From: Flavitalea plasmicola
Lineage (GTDB): Bacteria > Bacteroidota > Bacteroidia > Chitinophagales > Chitinophagaceae
Assembly (NCBI RefSeq): GCF_030546645.1
Contig: NZ_JAUOTO010000007.1
Span: 62,001 to 126,000 of the forward strand
DNA length: 64,000 nucleotides
Reading direction: 5' to 3'
Shown here piece by piece: positions 1-8,722 of this stretch. Both the position numbers and the translations under genes were made by a program. Under the pieces are notes generated by a model. It was not told where the DNA came from, made no database searches, and was given only the letters and a program-made list of their open reading frames with translations. Position 1 is the first letter of the stretch. Each line of letters starts with the position of its first letter.

Positions 1-632
1 TCCATCTTCGCTACATTAAAGCCGTTAGCCTTAAACATGTCCCCCATTTGTTCGGTCGCTTCATTCCGCATATGCATACTGACCTCCATCAGCAAGGGCA
101 GATGAGATCCACGATGGTAGATCAGGACCATCTCTGAATTCGCAAAGCCCTGCGGCGTCCTTCTTTCATTGGTCCTGATAATGATCTGTCCCGTATCTCC
201 TGCATCCGGCAGTCTGGACACCGTGCAACGTTCCCGTAGCATTCTTTGCACATCTGTATTCTTAAGGGGCAGGATATCGATCTTCTTTTTCGTAGCCATG
301 TCCACCTTGTTCATCTGGATCATTTTACGGGAATGACTGATCCGGACCATCAGGCTGTCCTGCAGGAATATTTCCTCCTGTTCGTTGCCGTAATAAAGGT
401 CGTCCTGCACCTTATAAAATTCATTATGCAGGACATTGCCGGTTTTCGTCGTGTCCATCATTGGCCCGGATCGGAGAGAAATGAGGCTGCTGTAATGCAG
501 ATAAGGCTGTACTGCAAACGCCATCACCTGGTTAAATTCCCTGATCATAGCCGTAGTATCCCCCTTTTTTTGAGCAAACACATTATTAGCAATCAAAATG
601 AACAACAGCTGTATATATACTAATTTTCTCAT
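1..632 (-). CDS. Secreted protein of unknown function, last gene of RHS-like operon (partial)
   Basis: I read this frame directly from the minus strand: it opens with ATG at 632 and runs without a stop to the window edge, giving about 210 residues. Residues 1-20 are a clear signal peptide (basic MRK, hydrophobic core, cleavage region VFAQ). The rest is soluble-looking, with blocks such as FYKVQDDLYYGNEQ and SMHMRNEA; I do not recognise the family, although the beta-rich style recalls LolA-like periplasmic proteins. Its ATG overlaps the stop of the upstream giant RHS-like gene (sequence ATGA at 629-632), so it is very probably translationally coupled and works with that protein. The C-terminus lies outside the window. 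Confidence 0.75.
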   Translation of the reverse strand, partial: MRKLVYIQLLFILIANNVFAQKKGDTTAMIREFNQVMAFAVQPYLHYSSLISLRSGPMMDTTKTGNVLHNEFYKVQDDLYYGNEQEEIFLQDSLMVRISHSRKMIQMNKVDMATKKKIDILPLKNTDVQRMLRERCTVSRLPDAGDTGQIIIRTNERRTPQGFANSEMVLIYHRGSHLPLLMEVSMHMRNEATEQMGDMFKANGFNVAKM

Positions 633-3600
633 TGTATGGTATTAATTGACTTTTGCTTTGCGGACCTTGTTTCTTTTATAGTCTTGATGCCCTGCAAGGT
701 TTCCTGCTTTACCCTCACCAGCTGTCCTTCTTCGTCATAGTCATAAAAAGTAGAATAGTTGTTCCCATCCAACTCAGCGGTTAGGCGAAGGGTCCGGGGA
801 TCATATATATAACTTTTCGTATCTGCATTGAAAGGTTGTATTCTTATATCATCCCAATAATTATCAGCCGTACCACTATTTACCAGCCGTAGCTGCATGG
901 TAGTGGCAGTTTGCGGCACTGTAAATTCCCCTTCCACTTTTTGCCATCCTTCAATAATTGCCCCAGTTGGCTCAAGCATCACCGCTGCTCCGGCACCACC
1001 AAAATTCAATTCTACTCTACTATCTGAATAGCTAGCCTTGGTACAGGGCGTGGTTGAGCAGCTTTCTCTTACCCATCCTGAGAAAAGCATTCTACTTCCG
1101 GGGGCCACGGAGAAAGATGGATTGAGCATAGAGTCAGTGGCAGCAACTGGTCTGGTTGTGATGCAACCATTTACCGTTGAGGTAGTTTTATAACTGACAT
1201 TAGCTGCATTGGTCGAAAAGGAAATACCGGTGTATCCCCAACTATTATTTCCACCATCCGGCCAGGATGGTGGTGGAACATACCATCCCCATGAGTAATT
1301 GATGTAGGAGTCACAGGTTGTAATTGGCCAAAGAATGTCAAACTCCCAATCATTAGGAGGGCTATCAAATAAAGACCACTGCAAGGCATTCTTGATAATT
1401 GACGTTACTTTGTATAGACCCTTGCAAACCAAAACGTTCGTGTAATCAACTCCAGTAGTATTAATTAGTGAAAAATGTTGCGTTTCTTGCGGACCGTCAA
1501 CTCTTTCCATATTAACCTGAATGGATAAAGCAGTGAAATTGCAGGTCTCGTTCTTACCATACCTCAGGTGGAAATCGTAATATCCGCTCTGCAGTACATC
1601 GATATAGTATGTATTAGAGATATTGAAAAAATGCCTCCTGGTTTTATTATTATCGAAAAAAGCATCCCTGATAACAACAAAAGGCACTTGAAACCCTCCA
1701 TTTGAAAAGTTGGTAATTCCTTCCCATAACGCTTGCGGCGTTTGATATGCTACATTATTATCTGCAGGAACGAATGGCTCTACCTGGGCGTTATTAATGA
1801 CACCACCCGTTTGATAAGGCCGGTGGGATGTGTCTTTAAAGATATTGAAATGAAAATCTTCCTTGGCGCTGCCAACAACATCGATGGTCCTGACCCCAAT
1901 AGTCCCCTGATTTACCTTTAATACATATTTACCCGTATGCGCATTGAAATTCATCGCATCTGTATTCTGAATAGTACCTACCCCGACGAAGTCGATATAC
2001 CGTTTAGCGCACAGGTTCGGGATCATCACGTTCACCGTATCGGAATATCTGTAATCTTCAAACCCTTCGCTGAATGCCTGACCATAACGAGCATTCTGGA
2101 CCATCGCTACCGGCAGTTCCTTTCCAAAACCATATTGGGCCGCCGTATACCGATTGAGCGCGTCCCTTGTTTCCAATTCTTGGCCTTTGGCATTTATTTT
2201 TGTTAGCTCGCTATTCCAAACCCACCTGGTATTGACATTGTCTGGCACCATGTTGCTATTGCCGTCAAAGCTCCAGAAACTACCAAATCCTGACAGATAG
2301 CCATTTTTACGGATCGTCGTATTGACGTCAGGATCGGTCTCCATACGAGACCCGTAATAGACATAGTTCCGATAGGGTTTAAAATTCCCCACCAGCCCCT
2401 TGAGATAGGGATTAATATGGTTTTGCAGCGAGCCGTTGCAATCCTGGCTCTCTACGTTGATACAATTGACAATGCTGTATGATGTCTTCAGTATCTCATC
2501 ATTATCTGTCTGCCATTTCTCCCTGAATTCAATTGCAGATGCAGCTATGGCCTTGCTCGCGCCGTCGATGACGAGTTTTCGGATCCCGGAAACCGTAGCG
2601 ATCGGGCTCACCATGGAAGTAATAGCAGTTACATTTTCTCCGAGCAGGTTGCGGTGGCCGCTCCGAATGATTCTTAATGTAACGCCCGATGCAGTGTAAG
2701 GCTGGCCGGCTGTATCCATCAGCAACAGGTTCCGGTTGGCAACAGGAACAGTAAGGGCTGTCACATTCTTATTAAAGTCAAAGACCCACAATTTATTCCT
2801 ATCGGGCGATGGATCCGGACAAGTCGGCTGACTACCTGTCTTCCCTTCCACATAAAGCTCATCTCCGCTTTCCAGCACGCCTTGGTTGGGAATACCACTT
2901 ATTACCTGCCCGCTGCTGATATTCACGTCTTTGAACTCCATTCCTATATTACTATACGCCGGCCCCATCCCGCTGTACGCCCAATAAGCTGGATAGCTAG
3001 TTGAATATACAGGGTCATTGAACTCGTTCAGCGTCTTATTCACGATGGGACTGCCCGTCTCAGCATCATAGGCAATGTTCCTGGTTGTCACCGTGCTGCC
3101 TTTATCGTTGACTATCACGCTGTCTTCGATAGCGTGATAGTTTATCAGCTTGGTGGTCGTTACAGCCCTGTATATATTCTCAATATAAGAGTCCAGGGGA
3201 TAAACGAACACACCGAATATCGGCCAGGGCACAAAAGAGAAGAAGTCCACTTGCGCCTGGGTATTGGTCCCCGTGCTCCTGATACTGAATTCACGCACGT
3301 CCGTCATCAACTCCATATCTACACCCATATTGCCGCTGATAACAGCCCCTCCCTGCTCATTATGGACAAAATCCACCAGGTCATTCAGCCCATTGGCTCC
3401 CGTGTTCTTATAGGTATGCACAGTATACGACAAAGGAGTATTCTCATCGCTTTCACTATAAGCCGCCTGCGATTTCATCTTACCATGCATATCATTCGTC
3501 TCCACCAGGAAACCCTGCGAGGTGGTACGACGGTCGATTGTCTCCTTATAAAAGAAAGTGAACGGAGGCGCCTGGTGATAATCCATATTATACATGGGCG

Positions 3601-6600
3601 TATAGGTGGAAAAGCTCGGGTAATCCTTTGCCGTATAGAATTCCGTCACCTGCTTACCGATCGAAGAGCGTACGACAGAATCCGCATGGGTGCCTTTCCG
3701 ATGGATGGACCGGACAGTCACCTTGCTATATCCCACCACAGGCGCAGGATATAGTCCTTCCAACATCGGCATTTCAATGGCGCCATATTGGGCAGATGCC
3801 AGCGGCAGCTTATTCTCGAACTGTAAGATCTCCCGGAATGGGTTCTCTTCACTGCCGATGCCCGGCTCATAAGAAGCCACCCCGCTGCTGATGGTAGTTA
3901 CGACCCCGTTGACCTTGGCCGTCGTGGTATAGTCATAATCCTGCCCATATTGAGAATCATACTGCTGGCTCATCGCGTTCCAGTTATCCTTGACCAGCAA
4001 TCGCTTCACCCGGTGCCCGCCTCCGTATTTAAAGAAGGTAGGAGCCGCCAGGCGTACAAATGAGCTTGCCAGGTTAATGAGGCAGCCCTTCTGGGCATCA
4101 CGCACCTGATTTTCGGCATTGGTAAAAGCCTTGGTCAGACTACCCAGCGCGCCGCCGATCATGGCAAAAAAGGCCTCAATTCCGGTATCATCGCTCAGAT
4201 CATAGCCGGAAAAGACCTGGGCAGGTAAATTATCGATCAGGAAATGTATCGAAGCATTAGCCAGCGGGCTCTTGTTATCCACCGGTCTTAGCTTCAGGTA
4301 AATGATCGTTCGATCCGTGCTATTTGTACAAATACCATAATCGTCAAAATTGGCATATACCGTCAGTGGCTCAACCCCCTTTGGCATATTTACATCTAGC
4401 TTGAAAGCCAGCTGCTGTCCCAGGCCATCGAGGTACTTGGAGTAGATTTCCTGTTTAAGCTTCGCCAGGTCGGTATTCTGTAATGGCGATGGCAGCTGCA
4501 CATAGGCATAGTACAAATCCTGGTTAGCCGTGCGGGAGTACAGCATATTACCTGCTGAGTAAGTGGTGCTGTTGCCTATACCGTAAAGCTGCATCATATT
4601 GCATGACCTTCGGTTCTGAACATACGCATAATCGTCGGCCTCATACTGCACCTCCATTTGTCCCCCTGAAGGCAAGAGGATCTTCTTGAGTCCCCATGCT
4701 CCTGCAAATACGTCATTTGCACCTTTGTTCTGCGAAGTGTAAGGATAGTCGATATTGCTTAGACCAGCCGGATTCACCGCCGCCCCGGTTGAATCAGTAA
4801 TAGGCTTATAAGTACCCCAACGATCCGAAGCGTTGTAAGTATACTGAGGGTTATCGGTTGTATGATCAAGCGTTCCATAATTGAAAACATACATGTTTTT
4901 AGAAGCCCGGGATTGTCCGTTGAACGTGAAGTACACGTCGGTCAGTGTCAGCTTGCCCCCTGAGGCATCGTCCGGCGTGCCGTTGCAAAGCGCGTAGGAA
5001 TAATCAAAATGAACTGTCTTTAATGGTACTGCTGCAGCCAGACCCTTGGTCTTTATTTCCGATTTGGTATAAAGCATGATACTATCCAGTTTTTGATTGG
5101 CATTCTCAGCTCCATTGATCATGCCGTTCTGGTCGCTTTGCACACCTTTTGCGTCCTGGCGGGGGCTGGTGCTGAAAATCGCGATCATCGCCTTGGATTC
5201 GATGGCACGCAGATACCAGGCTTCCCGCTCCCCATAAGAGATAGTCGCCTTGTTATCTCTCTTTTCAGTACGCAAACCCACGTTGAAATGAGCTTTATTA
5301 CCCGCGCTATTGTTGCGTGGCGTCCGCCACTTATGGGTGGAAGGGGACATGCTATAGTCGAACTTCACCGCATTTCCAAGGTCGTCCTCTGTGATGCCAT
5401 CCCCGGTACGGTCAACATAATCGGGGGATAAAAGTCCAGTCAGCATAAATGAGGATGCATAGGCCGGCGTATTTTGCACATTCACATATCCGTCAAGGCC
5501 ATTATTGTCATTAATAGCTGAAGAGTTAATAGTTGGTTCATCTGTATCGTAGTCGACGAGATTGGTCGTTGCATTGCCGATCTTCCTTACTGAAAAAGTA
5601 AAATCCTTTTGCTGGACATTGTATACGGGCAACCCGTATACATAACGCATGCCGCTCCCCTCCAGTACGGATATTTCCGAGATGTGATTGGTTTTACGGT
5701 AACTGCCCACACGTGGAATGCTGGTAAATTGAAGGTTGTTATTTCCGTCAAGCGTATTCTGATAGCTGCGAAGGGAAGTATCCAGGCCAACCTTGGCTGC
5801 GTCGCCCGCATTCAGCATGGTGATGACCTGGGTGCGCTTTTCACGAGGCTTTTTATCATCACCATTGGCTTGCGCAAGTGAGATAATGCCCATGGGAGCA
5901 TTTGTCTTCTTACTAAATTGCTCCAACTCGGATTGGAGCCGGGGAGACACCGAAGATCCGCCTAATCTGAAGCGTACCAGGTTGTCCCTGCCCATCTTGT
6001 TAATCATCATGTCGTTGGTAACGGTGGTTTCGCCCGGATTGCGGAAATAAACATTTTCGAATGAGCCGCTGAGACTGGGTGCCTTGAACTGCAATGTCTG
6101 GTTCAGGGTATTGTTTCCGTCGTCCCAGTTCCCAGACCGGGTAGGGGTGGAAACCTGGGTGAAGTTGCCTCCATAATGGCCCGGAGGAGCAAGATCTGCG
6201 CCTATAGAAAAATTGTCATCCTTCGAATTGGTCTCATTGTCTCGCATAAAACCCAGATCGCTCCGATAGGCGCGGATCGAACCGCCCGTGCCTTCACCCT
6301 GGATACTAAAAATATCATAGTCATACTGCGGAGCCGAGAGAACTGGTGTATGCGGCGTCACTTCTCCATCATTGACACGGTTGAAGTCCATTATGGCATC
6401 TCTGCGTCCATTGGCTTTTTCCAGGTACATAAATCCTACCAATGGTTTGGTAATAGTAGTGGCGCCATCGGCTACCCTCGATACTGAATAATAGCCTTGC
6501 GCCGTTGCGGCTCCTCTCAGGCCAAACATCCCCGATCCCAGCTCAACTTGCCCTGATGTATTGCTATACTGCATAGGCATACGCAGTGTAGGCATGTAGG

Positions 6601-7600
6601 ATGGTCGAGCAAAGCTAATCGTCGTACTGGTTATATCCCTCGAGAAGCTCTTGTCCAAGTGCCCATACCCCTTTGTTGTCAACACAGAATGAAAGACGCT
6701 CATTTGCGAATGAATGTTCAGGTCCTTAATACCAGTGCGGGAGTTATAGCTTGTGCTGAGCCCAATGCCCAGGTCCATCTTTTGGCTGACGGAATGCAAT
6801 CCTGCGTTCAGAGAAGGCGATAAGGTCAGACCACTCCTGCTGCTGAGCTTGGCATTCGCACCTAAATTAATACTGAGACCTTGTACACTGTCCAGGGGGG
6901 CAGTTTTCTCATGAACAATTGACTCCATAATGGGAATGCTGACGGAAATACCCGCACCCAGGGTCAACTCGGGTCCAAGGTAATTGTTGATTGAAAAACC
7001 AACGTTGAAATTAAGGTCGGGCTTCTTAATGCCGATCACTTCAGCGTCTATCCCGATCTCTCCTCCCCAGGTTTTATTAGGCTTTACATTTTGTTGCTGC
7101 TCCAGCATGTCCGTCCCGTCAAAATCATCCGGCACCCCTCTCATATTCCTGCTCACCGACCCGGGATTGATATTCCATCCCAGCCCCACCCAGCTGGCTT
7201 CCTGCTCCATGGTGATGCCTCCGTTATAGAATAGGTTCACGGGATATCCATCCACATCCAATAAAGGTATGCTGTAAGAAAAATCACCCGTGAACAGGTT
7301 CACCAGGTTGTCGGAGCCAACGGCCTTAAAAGAGCTGGCCTCGGGCGATGCCGGCCCGCCAATAAATGCAGCCTGGCGTGGATGTTGTTGCACGCCTCTG
7401 GAAAACACGCGGGGGTCGACCGCCGGTGCAGGAACCCTCCGCACAGGGGTCACCGAATTCCCGGATGCCGCTGGAAAATACGAAAGACGCCGGGTCGATC
7501 CAGCCAAAGAATAAAAAGGCGCCATCCCCGGCAGATAGAACACCAGGTACATCATTACTGCAATACGTCGCCGGAATCGAAAAGAAAGCGTTTGGATCAT
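629..7600 (-). CDS. Giant RHS/SpvB-like surface protein, 2323 aa
   Basis: A very large secreted protein. The N-terminus has an Arg-rich start and a hydrophobic segment (about residues 14-35) that can serve as a signal. Around residues 95-160 it has the opening block typical of Bacteroidota RHS-like giants (FTGDFSYSIPLLDVDGYP, then VGLGWNINPGSVSRN). The middle is beta-rich and without obvious internal repeats; near the C-terminus is a carbohydrate-binding/galactose-binding-like segment (ending NYWDDIRI), directly followed by a single RHS-type YD block (STFYDYDEEGQLVRVK). The protein stops about 25 residues later, so there is no classical RHS core with a variable toxin tip. It is the fifth gene of a six-gene run: 21 bp after the Fn3-like gene and overlapping the last gene by 4 bp. 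Function is unknown; a surface or secreted structural role is my inference. A polymorphic toxin is less likely because no toxin domain is visible. Confidence 0.85.
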   Translation of the reverse strand: MIQTLSFRFRRRIAVMMYLVFYLPGMAPFYSLAGSTRRLSYFPAASGNSVTPVRRVPAPAVDPRVFSRGVQQHPRQAAFIGGPASPEASSFKAVGSDNLVNLFTGDFSYSIPLLDVDGYPVNLFYNGGITMEQEASWVGLGWNINPGSVSRNMRGVPDDFDGTDMLEQQQNVKPNKTWGGEIGIDAEVIGIKKPDLNFNVGFSINNYLGPELTLGAGISVSIPIMESIVHEKTAPLDSVQGLSINLGANAKLSSRSGLTLSPSLNAGLHSVSQKMDLGIGLSTSYNSRTGIKDLNIHSQMSVFHSVLTTKGYGHLDKSFSRDITSTTISFARPSYMPTLRMPMQYSNTSGQVELGSGMFGLRGAATAQGYYSVSRVADGATTITKPLVGFMYLEKANGRRDAIMDFNRVNDGEVTPHTPVLSAPQYDYDIFSIQGEGTGGSIRAYRSDLGFMRDNETNSKDDNFSIGADLAPPGHYGGNFTQVSTPTRSGNWDDGNNTLNQTLQFKAPSLSGSFENVYFRNPGETTVTNDMMINKMGRDNLVRFRLGGSSVSPRLQSELEQFSKKTNAPMGIISLAQANGDDKKPREKRTQVITMLNAGDAAKVGLDTSLRSYQNTLDGNNNLQFTSIPRVGSYRKTNHISEISVLEGSGMRYVYGLPVYNVQQKDFTFSVRKIGNATTNLVDYDTDEPTINSSAINDNNGLDGYVNVQNTPAYASSFMLTGLLSPDYVDRTGDGITEDDLGNAVKFDYSMSPSTHKWRTPRNNSAGNKAHFNVGLRTEKRDNKATISYGEREAWYLRAIESKAMIAIFSTSPRQDAKGVQSDQNGMINGAENANQKLDSIMLYTKSEIKTKGLAAAVPLKTVHFDYSYALCNGTPDDASGGKLTLTDVYFTFNGQSRASKNMYVFNYGTLDHTTDNPQYTYNASDRWGTYKPITDSTGAAVNPAGLSNIDYPYTSQNKGANDVFAGAWGLKKILLPSGGQMEVQYEADDYAYVQNRRSCNMMQLYGIGNSTTYSAGNMLYSRTANQDLYYAYVQLPSPLQNTDLAKLKQEIYSKYLDGLGQQLAFKLDVNMPKGVEPLTVYANFDDYGICTNSTDRTIIYLKLRPVDNKSPLANASIHFLIDNLPAQVFSGYDLSDDTGIEAFFAMIGGALGSLTKAFTNAENQVRDAQKGCLINLASSFVRLAAPTFFKYGGGHRVKRLLVKDNWNAMSQQYDSQYGQDYDYTTTAKVNGVVTTISSGVASYEPGIGSEENPFREILQFENKLPLASAQYGAIEMPMLEGLYPAPVVGYSKVTVRSIHRKGTHADSVVRSSIGKQVTEFYTAKDYPSFSTYTPMYNMDYHQAPPFTFFYKETIDRRTTSQGFLVETNDMHGKMKSQAAYSESDENTPLSYTVHTYKNTGANGLNDLVDFVHNEQGGAVISGNMGVDMELMTDVREFSIRSTGTNTQAQVDFFSFVPWPIFGVFVYPLDSYIENIYRAVTTTKLINYHAIEDSVIVNDKGSTVTTRNIAYDAETGSPIVNKTLNEFNDPVYSTSYPAYWAYSGMGPAYSNIGMEFKDVNISSGQVISGIPNQGVLESGDELYVEGKTGSQPTCPDPSPDRNKLWVFDFNKNVTALTVPVANRNLLLMDTAGQPYTASGVTLRIIRSGHRNLLGENVTAITSMVSPIATVSGIRKLVIDGASKAIAASAIEFREKWQTDNDEILKTSYSIVNCINVESQDCNGSLQNHINPYLKGLVGNFKPYRNYVYYGSRMETDPDVNTTIRKNGYLSGFGSFWSFDGNSNMVPDNVNTRWVWNSELTKINAKGQELETRDALNRYTAAQYGFGKELPVAMVQNARYGQAFSEGFEDYRYSDTVNVMIPNLCAKRYIDFVGVGTIQNTDAMNFNAHTGKYVLKVNQGTIGVRTIDVVGSAKEDFHFNIFKDTSHRPYQTGGVINNAQVEPFVPADNNVAYQTPQALWEGITNFSNGGFQVPFVVIRDAFFDNNKTRRHFFNISNTYYIDVLQSGYYDFHLRYGKNETCNFTALSIQVNMERVDGPQETQHFSLINTTGVDYTNVLVCKGLYKVTSIIKNALQWSLFDSPPNDWEFDILWPITTCDSYINYSWGWYVPPPSWPDGGNNSWGYTGISFSTNAANVSYKTTSTVNGCITTRPVAATDSMLNPSFSVAPGSRMLFSGWVRESCSTTPCTKASYSDSRVELNFGGAGAAVMLEPTGAIIEGWQKVEGEFTVPQTATTMQLRLVNSGTADNYWDDIRIQPFNADTKSYIYDPRTLRLTAELDGNNYSTFYDYDEEGQLVRVKQETLQGIKTIKETRSAKQKSINTIQ

Positions 7601-7621
7601 ATCGATGGATTGAATCTGATG

Positions 7622-8713
7622 TTATTGGATCGTAAAGGACACCGCAGCCCGGGCTCCACCCGGTTCCTGCAGGGCAGCTATATAAGTATGTTTGCTTTGA
7701 AACTTGCGGTTCAGCGGTATTATCAGGAAATTATCTCCCTGACGAAGGGACATGGTCTTCCTGGTCATTTCCTTACCGTCTTGCGTTGTCAATAGCAGGT
7801 CTGCTGAACTTGCCGCAGCAGCTACATATTTAAGGCGCAGCGTGTCTCCCTCGACCATCTCCCTTCCCGTAGTCTTGCTGTCCATCAGCAGATAGACCAC
7901 GCTGCCTGCGGTGGCAAGAGCTGTCTTATCCCCCGTCCGGAATGTCCACACCTCCGACTTCACAGCATACTGCGCACGGTCCCTGGCAATGATCTGCCAG
8001 GCATATCTTTTCCCCATCTCCAGCTGTGGCCCCTGCAACGGATAAGAAAAGAAAGGCTGTTGCAGCCCCTGCGCCTGCTGCACCGGCAGGTTTTGCTGGA
8101 TGGCATCCGTGATGGACTGCCCTTCAAAGACCGGCGAGATCAACAAGTCATACCGCAGATCGCCAAACATGGACAGCGGCGCCGGAGGGACCCACGTGAA
8201 ATCAGGATTGGAACGCGCTACCACCGAATCATTCTCCGGCATGGTCAGCAATGGAGGGCTCAGTGGCTCAACTTCTATCTCATCACAATCATCAGCTGCC
8301 GCCGTCTGGTTTTCACCATAGGTCCAGATCAGCCGATAACATAGCTGATATTTACCGATAGGCAGCGTACCATTGGCGGACCTGTCCGCCACCACTCCCG
8401 GTCCATAATTGTATACGATCGGTTCGATGGAGGACATTTGGATCTTCTTCACCCCGGGCGTCACCCGGAATGGCGCTGATTGGCCAGACAAAACGGTCTG
8501 GCGGGTTTGAATATCCTTCATATCCAGGTGAAGCGTAGCTTCCACCGTTGCCGTGCTCGTATTGGACACCGATACGTTCCACAGCTGAGATCTTAAATAG
8601 ATACCCCCCGTAGGCAAGATGGCGACGTTGAACTGCGCTTTTGCCAATATAAAAGGCAGCCACAAAAATGTTACCAGCACAGGTTTTCTCAAATGATTTC
8701 CTGAAATATGCAT
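7622..8713 (-). CDS. Secreted Fn3-like (TANFOR-like) protein of the RHS operon
   Basis: 363 residues with an N-terminal signal peptide (hydrophobic LVTFLWLPFILAKAQ). The N-terminal half is a beta-sandwich-like region with the sequence style PTGGIYLRSQLWNVSV and a GKYQLCYRL strand. Around residues 150-250 follows an Fn3-like block of the kind PLLTMPENDSVV ... FTWVPP ... RYAWQIIARD, which in Bacteroidota often accompanies outer membrane apparatus and is sometimes annotated as TANFOR domain; I am not certain of the family name. It lies 9 bp downstream of the beta-barrel gene and 21 bp upstream of the giant RHS-like gene. Its position between an outer membrane barrel and a giant exported protein suggests an accessory, possibly surface-exposed, partner. 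No catalytic residues are apparent. Confidence 0.75.
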   Translation of the reverse strand: MHISGNHLRKPVLVTFLWLPFILAKAQFNVAILPTGGIYLRSQLWNVSVSNTSTATVEATLHLDMKDIQTRQTVLSGQSAPFRVTPGVKKIQMSSIEPIVYNYGPGVVADRSANGTLPIGKYQLCYRLIWTYGENQTAAADDCDEIEVEPLSPPLLTMPENDSVVARSNPDFTWVPPAPLSMFGDLRYDLLISPVFEGQSITDAIQQNLPVQQAQGLQQPFFSYPLQGPQLEMGKRYAWQIIARDRAQYAVKSEVWTFRTGDKTALATAGSVVYLLMDSKTTGREMVEGDTLRLKYVAAAASSADLLLTTQDGKEMTRKTMSLRQGDNFLIIPLNRKFQSKHTYIAALQEPGGARAAVSFTIQ

Positions 8714-8722
8714 AATGCGTTT

